From positions 1-64,000 of the forward strand of contig NZ_CP038155.1 in the NCBI RefSeq assembly GCF_013460135.1: a DNA stretch of 64,000 nt. Reading direction: 5' to 3'. The translations under genes were made by a program, and so were the position numbers. The notes under the pieces were generated by a model. That model did no database searches, was not told the DNA's origin, and saw nothing but the letters and a program-made list of their open reading frames with translations. This document shows, piece after piece, positions 31,509 to 43,607 of the stretch (positions are counted from its first letter, which is position 1; each line of letters starts with the position of its first letter). The DNA is from Arsenophonus endosymbiont of Aphis craccivora. Its GTDB lineage: Bacteria > Pseudomonadota > Gammaproteobacteria > Enterobacterales > Enterobacteriaceae.

Positions 31509-31583
31509 TGGGGTATAGCCAAGCGGTAAGGCACCAGGTTTTGATCCTGGCATTCCCAGGTTCGAATCCTGGTACCCCAGCCA
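31509..31583 (+). tRNA. glnW: tRNA-Gln (UUG)
   Basis: 75 nucleotides with encoded CCA, nearly identical to the previous gene but with a normal TTCGAAT T-loop and AAGCGG D-loop. With the neighbour doubtful and no CUG-anticodon Gln tRNA in this cluster, it may read both Gln codons unless another gene lies elsewhere. Confidence 0.95.
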
Positions 31584-32421
31584 TCAGCTTTCAATTAGCT
31601 ACAAAATTAAATAATTTTGCAAATAATTCAAAAAGAATATCCAGTAAGAATATTTTACTTTCCATAAATTAAATTTAAAAGCAACGATATGACATACTTA
31701 ATGGCGTGATTTTTATCTAATTTAAATATGATTTAAAAATGTCGCTGACTGAAGGTGTACCACCAACAGCCAGCTAACTTAGTAAATTAGGCAAATCAAA
31801 AATCCCGAGCGGCATTGAATAAGAATAAGTTACATATAAAAAATGATTTTTTGTTAATAATGATTTACCGGCATATCTCTAGTATTTTAGTTAAACATGG
31901 CTAAGGGTAAAAAATCCCCAAAGTGAGATAACCTAAAAATCTAATTAAGAATTGTTTGATAATTTATTCAAACAATTACAAACCATCACAAAATAGCCAT
32001 TAATTACTTTTTATTAATTATTGTAATACGCCTTTGTTTTGCCAAAAGCTTAGCTCTATAACCAGTTAAAGAAAAGGAAGTTGATGGTTGATAAGAATTA
32101 ATAACGCCGCTGAAAAACAGCGGCGATCTACTTCAAACGCGTAAAATAAAAAGTATCAAAACATAGCTATTAATATCACAGTAACATGACAGAAATAGTA
32201 AAAAACATATGCCAAATTGGACTACCAACACCAGTAAAAACGATAAACTTTATGAATAAAAACAAACATCTAGACACAGTATAACACGTGAATCATAAAA
32301 AAATAACAAAAATAATGTTTTTTTGATCCATCTCACAATTTAATTAATCTTGACATTCTCTCAACCTGAAAAACAACGTTTTACAATATAACAGTCAAAA
32401 AATATCATAATCGACTTTATA
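31584..32421. other. Gene-free region after the tRNA cluster
   Basis: 838 AT-rich bases with no supported gene. In E. coli three more tRNAs (metU, glnV, glnX) follow; none is recognisable here. The only distinct structure is the hairpin at 32105-32125. Confidence 0.6.
32105..32125 (-). terminator. GC-rich hairpin, possible terminator downstream of ubiF
   Basis: CGCCGCTG and CAGCGGCG form a perfect 8-bp stem around AAAAA. Read on the minus strand it is followed by TTATTAATTCTT, so it may stop ubiF transcripts about 300 bases past the stop codon; it could also act on the plus strand as a stop for the tRNA operon. Confidence 0.5.
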
Positions 32422-33603
32422 TTATAAACCTAAAGCATATTTAAGTAGCTTTTTCTTAACTGTATTTAGTTGTTGTACTAACATTAATGCTAAATTTCGG
32501 CCCGATTTCACACCCGCTAGCTGAGAACTAAACAGTGTATAAATAGCATCAATACCTGCCTGCATCAATTTGTTATCTGGCATCCTATCCTGTTGATAAG
32601 TCAGTAAAGTTTTTCGAGTATAAAAAGGTAATAAATAGGTTTTAGCATTAATAAATACTTGCAACAAACTATCAACATCACGGTAACCAAGATTAACGCC
32701 CTGACCAGCAAGTGGATTAATAGTATGAGCCGCATCGCCAATCAAAGCTAGCCCTTCTTCAACATAACGATTAGCATGATGGCGGGTCAGTGGAAAACTC
32801 GCTTTAGCAACAACTTGCAGTGAGCCAAAGCGAGCTGGGAAAGGTGCCATAATTTCTTGCTTAAGCTGCTCTAGGGACATAGCTTGCAGTTGTCTAATTC
32901 GGGCAGGTTTATCATACCAAACCAAACAGGCCCAATGATCAAATAACGGCAAAAATGCTCGCGGACCAGAAGGAAAAAATTGCTGCCAAGTAATATCCTG
33001 TTGCGGTTGCTCCATCTTAACTGTAATAAGCAGACATGATTGATTATATTGCCAACCGCTACTGCCAATGCCAGCTAAAGATCGCACCTGAGAACATGCG
33101 CCATCAGCCGCAATAATTAACTTTGCCGATAGTTGCTGATTATTACTTAAAGTTATTTCCCACTGTTGATTCTGACGCTGCATTGCTACCAATTTGGCGG
33201 GACATAACAAGCTAAGATTGGGATATTGAGAAAATTGCTGCCATAATGCCAATTGCAAAATACGGTTTTCAACCATATAACCCAGTTCAGGTAAACCAAG
33301 GCTGTCTGCTTCAAACATCACATGTGAGTTTTCCCATTCCCACGTTTCTAACCTTCGATAAGGGGCGGCACGCATATTTAAAACACTATCCCACACACCA
33401 AGTTGCTTAAGTAGATGCACCGAAGTATAACTTAGCGCTGAAACGCGTAAATCAGGCTGCTCTAACGGATCGAAAGGTGCAGGTTTAGTGTGTTCAAGTA
33501 ACAGGATCTGCCAACCTTCTTTGGCTAATCCAATTGCCATGGCTGCACCTATCATACCGGCACCAACCACTACAATGTCATAATTTTCATCTATTCTATT
33601 CAT
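32422..33603 (-). CDS. ubiF: Ubiquinone biosynthesis flavin hydroxylase
   Basis: 393 residues (E. coli UbiF 391), class A flavoprotein monooxygenase. FAD-binding motifs: GAGMIGAAMAIGLA at about 13-26, a DG motif (IIAADGACSQVR) near 165, and GDAAHTINPLAGQGVNLG near 290. It hydroxylates C6 of the demethoxyubiquinol ring (2-octaprenyl-3-methyl-6-methoxy-1,4-benzoquinol). The position between the tRNA cluster and divergent miaB, as in E. coli, picks UbiF over its paralogues UbiH and UbiI. Intact. Confidence 0.93.
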   Translation of the reverse strand: MNRIDENYDIVVVGAGMIGAAMAIGLAKEGWQILLLEHTKPAPFDPLEQPDLRVSALSYTSVHLLKQLGVWDSVLNMRAAPYRRLETWEWENSHVMFEADSLGLPELGYMVENRILQLALWQQFSQYPNLSLLCPAKLVAMQRQNQQWEITLSNNQQLSAKLIIAADGACSQVRSLAGIGSSGWQYNQSCLLITVKMEQPQQDITWQQFFPSGPRAFLPLFDHWACLVWYDKPARIRQLQAMSLEQLKQEIMAPFPARFGSLQVVAKASFPLTRHHANRYVEEGLALIGDAAHTINPLAGQGVNLGYRDVDSLLQVFINAKTYLLPFYTRKTLLTYQQDRMPDNKLMQAGIDAIYTLFSSQLAGVKSGRNLALMLVQQLNTVKKKLLKYALGL

Positions 33604-33794
33604 ATCAACTTAGCTATCAATAGTCATCAATCTAATAGTAGGCCTAGTTTTTCTTAAGTCATTTAATAATAATCTATCCAACATACTGTTCACCGATGCC
33701 CCAAACGAATACAATACATATCAAAATTTTCTAATTTAATACATAATGTTCCCAGTATGACAGATTTTGCTACTGAAAACTTCGGATATACAAA

Positions 33795-35231
33795 ATGTTG
33801 ACGAATAAAAAACTATACATTAGAACCTGGGGCTGCCAGATGAATGAATACGATTCATCAAAAATGGCTGACCTGCTCAACAGCACCCATGGATATCAAT
33901 TAACAGAAATAGCCGAAGAAGCCGATATTCTACTGCTAAATACCTGCTCAATTCGCGAAAAAGCGCAAGAAAAAGTATTTCATCAATTAGGGCGTTGGAA
34001 AAATCTAAAAGATGTTAATCCCGATATTATTATTGGTGTTGGTGGTTGTGTCGCTTCACAGGAGGGGGATTTAATTCGTCAACGGGCTCCCAGTGTTGAC
34101 ATTATTTTTGGCCCACAGACTTTGCACCGTCTACCTGAGATGATCAATCAAGTCAAAGGTACACGTAGTCCAATCGTCGACATCAGTTTTCCTGAAATTG
34201 AAAAATTTGATCGATTACCGGAACCTCGAGCAGAAGGCCCTTCAGCTTATGTTTCCATTATGGAAGGCTGTAATAAATACTGTTCATTTTGTGTCGTTCC
34301 TTACACGCGTGGTGAGGAAGTCAGCCGACCCTGTGATGACGTTTTATTTGAAATCGCACAATTAGCTGCGCAAGGTGTGCGTGAAATTCACTTATTGGGT
34401 CAAAATGTCAATGCCTATCGTGGAACAACTTTTGACGGTGCAATTTGTTCATTTGCCGAATTATTACGTCTAGTTGCCGCCATTGACGGCGTTGATCGCA
34501 TCCGTTTTACCACCAGTCATCCAATTGAATTTACCGACGATATTATTGCTGTCTATGAAGATACCCCTGAACTTGTTAGCTTCTTGCATCTTCCCGTTCA
34601 AAGTGGGTCAGATCGTATTTTGACTATGATGAAACGGTCTCATACAGCCCTTGAGTATAAAAGCATTATCCGAAAATTACGTAAAGCACGACCCAATATT
34701 CTTATTAGCTCAGATTTCATTATTGGTTTTCCGGGTGAAACAGAAGATGATTTTCAAAAAACCATGCAGCTTATTGCCGATGTTAATTTTGATATGAGTT
34801 TTAGTTTTATCTACTCACCACGCCCTGGTACCCCAGCTGCTAATTTACCTGACGATGTCTGCGAAGATGAAAAAAAACAACGCCTCTATCTACTTCAGCA
34901 ACGTATTAATCAGCAAGCAATGAATTATAGCCGAACAATGTTGGGTAGCATTCAATGTATTCTGGTTGAAGGGCCTTCACGTAAAAATATTATGGAACTT
35001 TCCGGCCGTGCCGAAAATAATCGGGTGGTAAACTTCGAAGGTAGCCAAAATATGATCGGAAAGTTTGTTGATGTCGAAATTGTCGATGTCTATGCCAATT
35101 CTTTACGCGGTAAAGTAGTTAAAACAGAAGATAGTATGGCATTAAGGAGCCAAGAATCACCCGAATCGGTTATTGCACGTGCACGGACACGCAAAGAAGA
35201 CGAGCTCGGTGTAGCAAATTACCAACCTTAA
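33795..35231 (+). CDS. miaB: tRNA-2-methylthio-N6-dimethylallyladenosine synthase
   Basis: 478 residues (E. coli 474). Radical-SAM methylthiotransferase. The N-terminal UPF0004 domain has the cluster Cys in [17 protein letters not shown] and GGCVAS; the radical-SAM motif is [15 protein letters not shown] near residue 157; a TRAM RNA-binding domain follows (about 375-445). It methylthiolates A37 of tRNAs that read UNN codons. First gene of a run miaB-ybeZ-ybeY-corC-lnt in E. coli order. Intact. Confidence 0.96.
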   Translation: MLTNKKLYIRTWGCQMNEYDSSKMADLLNSTHGYQLTEIAEEADILLLNTCSIREKAQEKVFHQLGRWKNLKDVNPDIIIGVGGCVASQEGDLIRQRAPSVDIIFGPQTLHRLPEMINQVKGTRSPIVDISFPEIEKFDRLPEPRAEGPSAYVSIMEGCNKYCSFCVVPYTRGEEVSRPCDDVLFEIAQLAAQGVREIHLLGQNVNAYRGTTFDGAICSFAELLRLVAAIDGVDRIRFTTSHPIEFTDDIIAVYEDTPELVSFLHLPVQSGSDRILTMMKRSHTALEYKSIIRKLRKARPNILISSDFIIGFPGETEDDFQKTMQLIADVNFDMSFSFIYSPRPGTPAANLPDDVCEDEKKQRLYLLQQRINQQAMNYSRTMLGSIQCILVEGPSRKNIMELSGRAENNRVVNFEGSQNMIGKFVDVEIVDVYANSLRGKVVKTEDSMALRSQESPESVIARARTRKEDELGVANYQP

Positions 35232-35250
35232 TATTAAGTAGAGAGACTAA

Positions 35251-36303
35251 GTGATCGCAAAAGATAATCCACAAATTGCCACTAGCGAAATATTTTTAGA
35301 GCCAGCCGATAACCAACGGTTAATCAGCCTTTGTGGCCCGTTCGATGATAATATAAAGCAATTGGAACGTAGACTCGCTATCGAAATTAATCGTCGAAAT
35401 AACCGTTTCAAATTGATTGGCAAACCACTTAATATCAACGCAGCTAGCAACATTTTACGCCGCCTATATGTTGATACAGCCCCTATACGTGGCATTATCC
35501 CTGACATTGTCCCTGAACAAATCCACTTATCTATTATGGAAAGTCAATTTCTTGAGCAATCCGTTGAAAATGTTGGCAGTTACGACAAATTTGTAAACAT
35601 TAAAATCAAACGAGGCGTTGTCAAACCACGAACAGCGAATCAGGCTCAATATATTGCTAATATACATAGCCATGATATTACTTTCGGCATTGGCCCTGCC
35701 GGAACAGGTAAAACCTATCTCGCCGTTGCTGCTGCGGTTGATGCTTTAGAACGTCAAGAAATACGTCGTATTCTACTCACTCGCCCCGCTGTTGAGGCCG
35801 GCGAAAAACTCGGCTTTCTGCCAGGTGATCTTAGTCAAAAAGTTGATCCCTATTTACGGCCGCTTTATGATGCCCTATTTGAAATGCTGGGTTTTGAAAA
35901 AGTAGAAAAATTGATTGAGCGCAATGTGATTGAAGTGGCGCCATTAGCCTATATGCGAGGTCGCACACTCAATGACGCTTTTATCATTCTTGATGAAAGC
36001 CAGAATACCACCATTGAACAGATGAAAATGTTTCTGACCCGCATCGGCTTTAACTCTAAAACCGTGATCACCGGCGATGTAACTCAAATTGATCTGCCTC
36101 GTGGCCACAAATCAGGTTTACGCCACGCAATTGAAGTACTTTCTGAAGTTAAAGAACTGAGCTTTAATTTTTTTCATAGTGATGATGTAGTACGCCATCC
36201 TGTAGTAGCAAAAGTGGTTATTGCCTACGAAAACTGGGAAACAAAAGAACAAGAACGAAAACAGTTACTTCGTCAACAAAAAGAACCATCAAGCGCCCTA
36301 TAG
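35251..36303 (+). CDS. ybeZ: PhoH-like ATPase YbeZ
   Basis: 350 residues from a GTG start at 35251 (GAGAGACTAA upstream), E. coli 346. An N-terminal KH-like region is followed by the PhoH NTPase core with Walker [16 protein letters not shown] near residue 150 and the DESQNTT Walker B-like motif. Thought to act with YbeY in RNA metabolism or ribosome quality control. 19 bases after miaB and 16 bases before ybeY. Confidence 0.94.
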   Translation: MIAKDNPQIATSEIFLEPADNQRLISLCGPFDDNIKQLERRLAIEINRRNNRFKLIGKPLNINAASNILRRLYVDTAPIRGIIPDIVPEQIHLSIMESQFLEQSVENVGSYDKFVNIKIKRGVVKPRTANQAQYIANIHSHDITFGIGPAGTGKTYLAVAAAVDALERQEIRRILLTRPAVEAGEKLGFLPGDLSQKVDPYLRPLYDALFEMLGFEKVEKLIERNVIEVAPLAYMRGRTLNDAFIILDESQNTTIEQMKMFLTRIGFNSKTVITGDVTQIDLPRGHKSGLRHAIEVLSEVKELSFNFFHSDDVVRHPVVAKVVIAYENWETKEQERKQLLRQQKEPSSAL

Positions 36304-36319
36304 AAAAGGAGATATTTGC

Positions 36320-36787
36320 TTGCAATCAGTTATTCTTGATCTCCAGCTGGCCTGTAGAGATCATAATGGATTACCCAGTGAAACGACATTCCAACACTGG
36401 CTTGAAGCTTTACTGCCACAATTTCAATCTGAAAGTGAAATCACAATTCGTATTGTCGATATAGCAGAAAGCCAATATTTAAATCTGACATATCGAGGAA
36501 AAGATAAACCAACAAATGTGCTATCCTTCCCTTTTGAAGCGCCAGAAAACATTACATTACCCTTACTTGGCGATCTGATTATTTGTCGTCAAGTTGTTGA
36601 AAAAGAAGCGATTGAACAACAAAAAAACCAAGATGCTCCCTGGGCGCATATGGTAATACACGGTTGTCTTCATCTATTAGGTTATGATCATCTAACTGAC
36701 TTTGAAGCAGAAGAAATGGAGACAATAGAAACTGAAATTATGCAAAAATTGGGTTATCCTGATCCTTATCAGAATGAAAAAGCATAA
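36320..36787 (+). CDS. ybeY: Endoribonuclease YbeY
   Basis: From a TTG start at 36320, eight bases after AAAGGAG, the protein is 155 residues, exactly the E. coli length, starting [12 protein letters not shown] (the first codon read as Met). Longer upstream frames overlap ybeZ and lack similarity. The zinc motif [11 protein letters not shown] near residue 114 is complete. YbeY is a metallo-RNase that matures 16S rRNA ends. Confidence 0.95.
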   Translation: MQSVILDLQLACRDHNGLPSETTFQHWLEALLPQFQSESEITIRIVDIAESQYLNLTYRGKDKPTNVLSFPFEAPENITLPLLGDLIICRQVVEKEAIEQQKNQDAPWAHMVIHGCLHLLGYDHLTDFEAEEMETIETEIMQKLGYPDPYQNEKA

Positions 36788-36857
36788 CTATAATGCTACT
36801 TTTGTGCTAAATAATTATGATACGATAAACTACCTAGAGAAACTTTAATAAAACGCC

Positions 36858-37736
36858 ATGAGCGACGACCATCCTACAAACAATGATAATCATCACTCGA
36901 AAAAGAGTTTTTTCGGGCGCCTAAATCAACTATTTCACGGTGAACCCAAAAATCGTGATGACTTAGTTGAACTCATTCGTGATTCAGAGCAAAAAGATGT
37001 TATTGATCCTGATACCAGAGAAATGCTTGAAGGGGTAATGAATATTTCCGACGAGCGTGTTCGGGATATCATGATCCCACGCTCTGAGATAGTAACCTTA
37101 AAACGAAATCAATCGTTAGATGAATGCCTTGATGTGATTATCGACTCAGCACATTCTCGTTTTCCAGTAATTAGTGAAGTTAAAGACCATATTGAAGGTC
37201 TATTAATGGCTAAAGATTTACTGCCATTTATGCGTACTGATGCTGAACCTTTCACAATCGATAAAGTATTACGTCCCGCCGTTGTTGTGCCTGAAAGTAA
37301 ACGTGTTGATCTGTTATTAAAAGAGTTCCGCTCACAACGTTATCATATGGCAATAGTCATCGATGAATTTGGTGGCGTTTCTGGTTTGGTAACAATCGAA
37401 GATATTCTCGAATTAATTGTTGGTGAGATTGAAGACGAATATGATGATGAAGAAGACATTGATATTCGCCAGTTAAGCAAACATGCTTATTCTGTCCGTG
37501 CGCTAACCCAAATTGATGATTTCAATAAAGCATTTAGCACGCGCTTTAATGATGAAGAAGTTGATACCATTGGTGGCTTGGTGATGCAAGCCTTTGGACA
37601 TTTGCCGGCCCGAGGGGAAGTTATCACAATTGATGGTTATATGTTTAAAATTACCATGGCCGATAGCCGCAAAATCATTCAAGTTCAGGTAAAAATTCCT
37701 GATGAAGCACCAATCCCAAATCTTATAGAAGAATAG
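36858..37736 (+). CDS. corC: CorC, CBS-domain protein for magnesium and cobalt homeostasis
   Basis: 292 residues, the E. coli length. An acidic, His/Asn-rich start, then two CBS domains (about 70-190, containing [22 protein letters not shown] and [22 protein letters not shown]) and a C-terminal CorC/HlyC transporter-associated domain ([19 protein letters not shown]). Cytoplasmic; linked to CorA-dependent divalent-ion efflux. Five bases before lnt, so probably cotranscribed. Confidence 0.94.
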   Translation: MSDDHPTNNDNHHSKKSFFGRLNQLFHGEPKNRDDLVELIRDSEQKDVIDPDTREMLEGVMNISDERVRDIMIPRSEIVTLKRNQSLDECLDVIIDSAHSRFPVISEVKDHIEGLLMAKDLLPFMRTDAEPFTIDKVLRPAVVVPESKRVDLLLKEFRSQRYHMAIVIDEFGGVSGLVTIEDILELIVGEIEDEYDDEEDIDIRQLSKHAYSVRALTQIDDFNKAFSTRFNDEEVDTIGGLVMQAFGHLPARGEVITIDGYMFKITMADSRKIIQVQVKIPDEAPIPNLIEE

Positions 37737-37741
37737 CATTA

Positions 37742-39268
37742 ATGAAAAAAATGCCACTCTATCAACGTCAGTGGTTACGAGCTTTGATCGCGTTAATTTT
37801 CGGGCTCTGCGGAACACTGGCTTTTTCACCTTTTGATATTTGGTTAGCCGCGCTTTTTTCTCTTTTTGGCTTACAGCTGCTAATTGTTAATTGCTCAAGC
37901 AAACAAGCAAGTTTAATAGCATTTTGTTGGGGAATTGGTCTTTTTGGCAGTGGTATTAACTGGGTTTATGTCAGTATTGCCGATTTTGGTGGTATGCCAT
38001 TAGTGGTTAATGTCTTTTTAGTCATCTTACTGGCAGCTTATTTATCACTTTATCCCGCGCTATTTGCTTATCTGCTCAATCGATTCTTTCCGCGCCTTAA
38101 TATTGCTCGCTTTATTTTTGCCGCACCAGCAATATGGCAAATAACTGAATATTTACGTGGCTGGATACTAACTGGTTTCCCTTGGCTACAATTTGGTTAT
38201 AGTCAAATCGACGGGCCGCTTAAAGGCATCGCGCCGATATTTGGCGTTGAGATGATAACATTACTACTGCTGATCATTAGCAGCTGCTTCGTGTTTACTT
38301 GCCTAAAACGCAGAATTATTCCGCTCATTACAGCAATTATCTTATTATTGTTACCCCTAATATTTAAAAATTATCAGTGGTTCACGCCGGTCGCAGAAAA
38401 AAAATCACAAATTGTTTTAGTTCAAGGTAACATCCCGCAAAGCTTAAAATGGCAACCAGGATTTCTCGAACAAACCATTAGTACTTATCTCGATCTCTCT
38501 AAACCTTATTTTGGCAATTCCAATATCGTTATCTGGCCAGAATCCGCTATTCCATCGATCAAATTGGATAATAACGTTTGGCTAACCTCATTAGATAAAC
38601 TACTGCGCTTACAAAATACTCGCCTAATTACTGGTATAGTTGATGCTAAACCAAGCACACAGGGTGTGAGTAATTTTTTTAATAGTATTATTGTGTTGGG
38701 AGATAATAAACCTTACCAATATCCAACCAGTAATCGTTATCAGAAACACCACCGGGTGCCTTTTGGTGAATTTGTACCATTAGAAACTATTCTTCGACCA
38801 ATTGCCCCTTTATTTAATTTACCAATGTCAGGTTTTAGTCGTGGTGATTATGAGCAGCAGCAGTTAATTGCTGGTAATATTCATCTAACTGCTGCTATCT
38901 GCTATGAAATTATTTTAGGCTCCCAAGTTAGAGACAACTTTAAATCAGATACCGATTTTCTATTAACGCTTTCAAATGATGCATGGTTTGGACATTCTAT
39001 TGGCCCATGGCAGCACTTTCAAATGGCGCGCATGCGGGCACTCGAGCTTGGTCGACCACTATTACGTGCCACTAATAATGGTGTTACAGCAGTAATCAAA
39101 CCTAATGGTGATATTCAGGCAGAACTTCCTCAATTCACTCGCTCAGTATTAAATACTGAGGTAACACCAACATCTGGTCTTACACCTTATGCACGTTGGA
39201 GTAACTGGCCTATGTGGGCATTGGTTGCCCTATTTATCATATTGGCATGTTTTATTAAGCAAAAATAA
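37742..39268 (+). CDS. lnt: Apolipoprotein N-acyltransferase
   Basis: 508 residues (E. coli 512). N-terminal half with about six membrane segments, then a periplasmic nitrilase-like domain with the catalytic triad: Glu in [11 protein letters not shown], Lys in the segment ahead of [13 protein letters not shown], and Cys in [11 protein letters not shown] last membrane segment ends the protein. It adds the third acyl chain to lipoproteins, which LptE and RlpA-like proteins here would need. Intact. Confidence 0.95.
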   Translation: MKKMPLYQRQWLRALIALIFGLCGTLAFSPFDIWLAALFSLFGLQLLIVNCSSKQASLIAFCWGIGLFGSGINWVYVSIADFGGMPLVVNVFLVILLAAYLSLYPALFAYLLNRFFPRLNIARFIFAAPAIWQITEYLRGWILTGFPWLQFGYSQIDGPLKGIAPIFGVEMITLLLLIISSCFVFTCLKRRIIPLITAIILLLLPLIFKNYQWFTPVAEKKSQIVLVQGNIPQSLKWQPGFLEQTISTYLDLSKPYFGNSNIVIWPESAIPSIKLDNNVWLTSLDKLLRLQNTRLITGIVDAKPSTQGVSNFFNSIIVLGDNKPYQYPTSNRYQKHHRVPFGEFVPLETILRPIAPLFNLPMSGFSRGDYEQQQLIAGNIHLTAAICYEIILGSQVRDNFKSDTDFLLTLSNDAWFGHSIGPWQHFQMARMRALELGRPLLRATNNGVTAVIKPNGDIQAELPQFTRSVLNTEVTPTSGLTPYARWSNWPMWALVALFIILACFIKQK

Positions 39269-39459
39269 GACTAATCAATTTAGCATATATTAATTATCAT
39301 CATGTCTTAACAACCGATGATACTGTTTTATCTTGTTATTGATATTTATCATTAAATTTAGTTAATGAGCTTTTTTATTATAATAATTTGTTAAAAAAAA
39401 TAATATTTCATTAATTTATATAGATTTATGCTAGTTAGCTATCTGAAAAAGGACTATTA

Positions 39460-40184
39460 ATGATTTCTTTAAAAAATGTTTCTAAATGGTATGGACAGTT
39501 TCAGGTGCTTACTGATTGTTCGATGAATGTCAAAAGAGGGGAAGTTGTCGTTATTTGTGGCCCTTCCGGTTCAGGTAAATCAACATTATAAAAACCATTA
39601 ATGGCTTAGAACCGATTCAACATGGTGAAATATATATTGATAATATTCATGTTAATGACAAAAAGACAGATTTGGCTAAATTGCGCTCAACAGTCGGTAT
39701 GGTATTTCAACATTTTGAATTATTCCCTCATCTATCAATTATTGAAAACTTAACACTAGCACAGATAAAAGTCTTAAATAGAGATAAAAAAACCGCTGAA
39801 AGTACTGCCTTAAAATTATTAGAGCGAGTTGGAGTAGCTAACCATACCAATAAATTTCCAGCTCAGTTATCTGGTGGGCAACAACAACGCGTTGCCATTA
39901 CCAGAGCACTCTGTATGGATCCGATTGCGATGCTTTTTGACGAACCGACCTCCGCATTAGATCCAGAAATGATCAACGAAGTACTTGATGTAATGATAAA
40001 GCTTGCTAATGAAGGAATGACCATGATAGTAGTCACTCACGAAATGGGATTTGCTAAAAAAGTTGCTCATCGAATGATTTTTATGGACGAAGGAAAAATT
40101 ATTGAGGATAGCAATAAAGATGATTTCTTTGCTGCGCCGCAATCAAAACGTGCTAAAGAATTTCTTGCTAAGATCATACATTAA
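39460..40184 (+). pseudogene. gltL: Glutamate/aspartate ABC transporter ATPase, frameshifted
   Basis: Reads as GltL (about 241 codons). The start MISLKNVSKWYGQFQVLTDC runs to the Walker A GPSGSGKST, then one base is missing near 39588 so that TTA ATA becomes TTATAA, an immediate stop. The other frame continues with VGMVFQHFELFPHLS, LSGGQQQRVAITRALC and MLFDEPTSALDPE. The partner genes gltI, gltJ and gltK, which precede it in this locus in E. coli, are missing, so the ATPase has no visible permease. Confidence 0.93.
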
Positions 40185-40198
40185 TCCCTCTATCCTTG

Positions 40199-40223
40199 TT
40201 GGGTGACAAAAATCGTCACCCAA
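40199..40223 (+). terminator. Hairpin downstream of gltL
   Basis: TTGGGTGAC and GTCACCCAA form a perfect 9-bp stem around AAAAATC, 15 bases after the gltL stop. No T-tract follows, so it is a weak intrinsic terminator at best. Confidence 0.5.
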
Positions 40224-40455
40224 TCAGCTAAATAATAATATTAAAATAGCGCCTAAAGCGGGCTAGACTTACCATCTAACATACTACCATCTGAAACAAC
40301 CCACTATTTGCATTAATAAAATTAATTTAACTTGCTCGTTAAATATTTATCAATAGTTGTTGTTAGAGGCATTTATCCGCTATTCTATGCAGATCTAAAA
40401 TAAACTATATCATTCGCGGCCAATGCCGCATTATCGCCATAGGAACATCGGTGTC

Positions 40456-43038
40456 ATGCAAGAACAATATCGACCAGAAGAGATAGAGCAACACGTACAA
40501 CGTCATTGGGAAGAAAAACAAACATTTAAAGTAATAGAAGATAATAACAAAGAAAAATACTATTGCCTGTCAATGTTACCTTACCCATCTGGTCAGCTAC
40601 ATATGGGGCATGTACGCAACTATACCATTGGTGATGTTATCTCACGTTATCAACGCATGCTAGGCAAAAATGTACTGCAACCTATCGGCTGGGATGCTTT
40701 TGGTTTACCGGCAGAAGGAGCCGCAGTAAAAAATAATACTGCTCCAGCGCCTTGGACTTATACCAATATTGATTACATGAAAAATCAATTAAAAATGCTC
40801 GGATTTGGTTATGACTGGAGTCGAGAAGTCACAACTTGTACACCGGAGTATTATCGTTGGGAGCAATGGTTTTTTACTAAGCTTTATGAAAAAGGTTTGG
40901 TTTATAAAAAAACCGCTGCCGTTAACTGGTGTCCAAATGATTTAACGGTGTTAGCAAACGAGCAAGTCATTGATGGCTGCTGCTGGCGTTGCGATACCCC
41001 GGTAGAACGCAAAGAAATTCCCCAATGGTTCATAAAAATTACCGCTTATGCAGAAGATCTACTCAATGATTTAGATAAACTCGATGGCTGGCCAGAGCAA
41101 GTTAAAACCATGCAGCGTAATTGGATCGGCCCCTCAGAAGGGGTTGAAATTACCTTTGAACTGGCAGACATGGATGAAAAGCTAACTGTCTATACTACTC
41201 GGCCAGATACTTTTATGGGGGTGACTTATCTCGCTATTGCAGCAACTCATCCGTTAGCAAAAAGCGCGGCAGAAAAAAATGCTAAACTTAACGCTTTTAT
41301 TGATGAATGTCGTAATACCAAGGTTGCTGAAGCAGAAATGGCAACCATGGAGAAAAAAGGTATTGCCACCAATCTGTTCGCAATTCACCCGCTAACTAAT
41401 GAAAAAATTTCGATCTGGATAGCCAATTTTGTGTTAATGGAATATGGTACAGGGGCAGTAATGGCAGTTCCAGGGCATGACCAACGTGACTGGGAATTCG
41501 CAACCAAATATCATTTACCGATCAAAGCGGTTATTGCTGATAATGAAGGCCAGATGCCCGATCTAAAAGCAGGTCCGTTGACTGATAAAAATGCACTGAT
41601 TAATTCAGGCGAATTTAGTGGCATGGACAATAAAACAGGCGCCAATGCGATTGCCGATAAACTGGTTTCACAAGCTTCGGCGCAACGTAAAGTCAATTAT
41701 CGTCTACGCGATTGGGGAGTTTCTCGCCAACGTTATTGGGGAGCACCAATTCCTATGGTAACCATGGAAGATGGTTCTGTCATGCCAGTACCCGAACAAC
41801 AACTACCTGTCATCTTACCTGAAGATGTGGTGATGAATGGCATCACAAGTCCTATCAAAGCCGACCCACCATGGGCCAAGACTAACATCAATGGTCATGC
41901 AGCATTACGTGAAACGGATACCTTTGATACCTTTATGGAGTCTTCCTGGTATTATGCCCGTTATACCTGTCCTAATTATGACCAAGGGATGCTAGATCCA
42001 GCCGCGGCCAATTACTGGTTGCCTGTTGATCAATATATCGGTGGTATTGAACATGCCATTATGCATCTATTATATTTACGTTTTTTCCACAAACTAATGC
42101 GTGATGCAGGCTTAGTAAATTCTGATGAACCAGCTAACCGTCTGTTATGTCAAGGAATGGTATTAGCCGATTCTTTTTATTACTTAGGTGAAAATGGACA
42201 ACGAGTTTGGGTGTCACCCGTTGATGTGACTGTTGAACGGGATGAAAAAGGTAAGATTGTCCAAGCAACTGATAAGCATGGACATCAACTCTCCTATACC
42301 GGGATGAGTAAAATGTCTAAATCGAAAAATAACGGTATTGATCCACAATTAATGGTAGAAAAATATGGGGCGGATACGGTTCGCTTATTTATGATGTTTG
42401 CCGCTCCGCCGGAACTTACTTTAGAATGGCAAGAATCAGGTGTAGAAGGTGCAAATCGTTTTGTTCGTCGTCTTTGGCGTACCGTTTTTGAACATACGCA
42501 AAAAGGTAAAACAGCGCCATTAAATAGCACCAACCTTACTACAGAGCAGAAAAACCTGCGGCGTGACCTACATAAAACCATCGCTAAAGTGACTGATGAT
42601 ATCGGCCGCCGTTATGCATTTAATACTGCGATTGCTGCTATTATGGAGTTCATGAATAAACTGACGCGAGCCTCCCATGATAGTGAACAGGATCGAGCAT
42701 TAATACAAGAATCTCTAGAAGCTATTGTGCGGATGCTATCGCCCATTATCCCCCATGCTTGCTTTATCCTGTGGAAAGCACTTGGTCAGCTGGAAGATAT
42801 CGATAATGCGCCTTGGCCAGTTGCTGACGAACAAGCAAAAATAGACGATACTAAATTAGTCATTATTCAAGTTAATGGTAAAGTTCGTGGGCGTATTACT
42901 GTCGATATCAATGCATCACAAGATTCTGTGTTAGCTATGGCAACGCAAGAGTATGGTGTGGCAAAATACCTTGAAGGTATGAACATCCGTAAGGTAATTT
43001 ATGTGCCAGGCAAGCTGTTAAACCTTGTTGTCGGCTAA
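40456..43038 (+). CDS. leuS: Leucyl-tRNA synthetase
   Basis: 860 residues, the E. coli length, from the ATG at 40456 (AGGAAC upstream), starting [11 protein letters not shown]; a longer frame from 40423 has no homologous sequence. Class I synthetase with the HIGH-type motif [15 protein letters not shown] near residue 42, the CP1 editing domain (TTRPDTFMG near 250), the KMSKS loop [12 protein letters not shown] near 617 and an anticodon-binding C-terminus ending [11 protein letters not shown]. Intact and essential. Confidence 0.97.
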   Translation: MQEQYRPEEIEQHVQRHWEEKQTFKVIEDNNKEKYYCLSMLPYPSGQLHMGHVRNYTIGDVISRYQRMLGKNVLQPIGWDAFGLPAEGAAVKNNTAPAPWTYTNIDYMKNQLKMLGFGYDWSREVTTCTPEYYRWEQWFFTKLYEKGLVYKKTAAVNWCPNDLTVLANEQVIDGCCWRCDTPVERKEIPQWFIKITAYAEDLLNDLDKLDGWPEQVKTMQRNWIGPSEGVEITFELADMDEKLTVYTTRPDTFMGVTYLAIAATHPLAKSAAEKNAKLNAFIDECRNTKVAEAEMATMEKKGIATNLFAIHPLTNEKISIWIANFVLMEYGTGAVMAVPGHDQRDWEFATKYHLPIKAVIADNEGQMPDLKAGPLTDKNALINSGEFSGMDNKTGANAIADKLVSQASAQRKVNYRLRDWGVSRQRYWGAPIPMVTMEDGSVMPVPEQQLPVILPEDVVMNGITSPIKADPPWAKTNINGHAALRETDTFDTFMESSWYYARYTCPNYDQGMLDPAAANYWLPVDQYIGGIEHAIMHLLYLRFFHKLMRDAGLVNSDEPANRLLCQGMVLADSFYYLGENGQRVWVSPVDVTVERDEKGKIVQATDKHGHQLSYTGMSKMSKSKNNGIDPQLMVEKYGADTVRLFMMFAAPPELTLEWQESGVEGANRFVRRLWRTVFEHTQKGKTAPLNSTNLTTEQKNLRRDLHKTIAKVTDDIGRRYAFNTAIAAIMEFMNKLTRASHDSEQDRALIQESLEAIVRMLSPIIPHACFILWKALGQLEDIDNAPWPVADEQAKIDDTKLVIIQVNGKVRGRITVDINASQDSVLAMATQEYGVAKYLEGMNIRKVIYVPGKLLNLVVG

Positions 43039-43055
43039 CTTAATAAGGAGACCAT

Positions 43056-43607
43056 GTGCGTTATTTAATTACCTTATTTCTAAGCTTAGCCGTGTTGATC
43101 ACGGCTGGCTGCGGATTTCGCCTACAAGGTACGACGCAAATACCTGAAGAACTAAAAACATTAAGATTCAGTAGTGGTGATCCCTACGGCCCGCTAGCAC
43201 GTGCAATTAGGCAGCAATTACGCCTAAATAATGTCAACTTAATCGATGAAAATCTTCAGAATGTGCCAATTTTAAAAATAGGGGGTTCATCTGAAAACAC
43301 CAAAACCGTTTCCATCTATCAAGACGGTAAAAGTGCAGAAAAACAATTAAATTTCTGGGTCAGCGCACAAATTATCCTCCCTAACGGCACTGTTTATCCG
43401 ATAAAAACACGCGTCGAGCGCGCTTTCTTCGACAATCCGTTAGAAACACTAGCTAAAGACGCCGAAAGCGAACTTGTTAAACAAGAAATGCGTGAACAAG
43501 CGGCTCGCCAGTTAATTCGTAAATTACTGATCGTTCATAGCACTATTCAGAATGAGCCAGAAGGATCTGTGGTTGTCGAGAAAGCGCTATCGGTAGACTC
43601 AGAATGA
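43056..43607 (+). CDS. lptE: LPS-assembly lipoprotein LptE
   Basis: 183 residues from a GTG start six bases after AAGGAG. The signal peptide ends in the lipobox LITAGC, so the mature protein begins with a lipidated Cys near residue 19. The mature part is diverged from E. coli (193 residues) but keeps RxQLRLNNVNL and the position between leuS and holA. LptE plugs the LptD outer-membrane barrel. The stop overlaps the holA start (ATGA). Note an out-of-frame ATG two bases before the GTG. Confidence 0.92.
   Translation: MRYLITLFLSLAVLITAGCGFRLQGTTQIPEELKTLRFSSGDPYGPLARAIRQQLRLNNVNLIDENLQNVPILKIGGSSENTKTVSIYQDGKSAEKQLNFWVSAQIILPNGTVYPIKTRVERAFFDNPLETLAKDAESELVKQEMREQAARQLIRKLLIVHSTIQNEPEGSVVVEKALSVDSE

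Noticed and set aside
31409-31583. Tandem repeat or CRISPR-like array near 31.4 kb
   Set aside because: The repeat units are two complete tRNA-Gln genes, 100 bp apart, with no further units.
31397-31594. 65-codon minus-strand frame across the two tRNA-Gln genes
   Set aside because: It has an internal repeat only because the tRNAs are near-identical; it is antisense to structural RNA.
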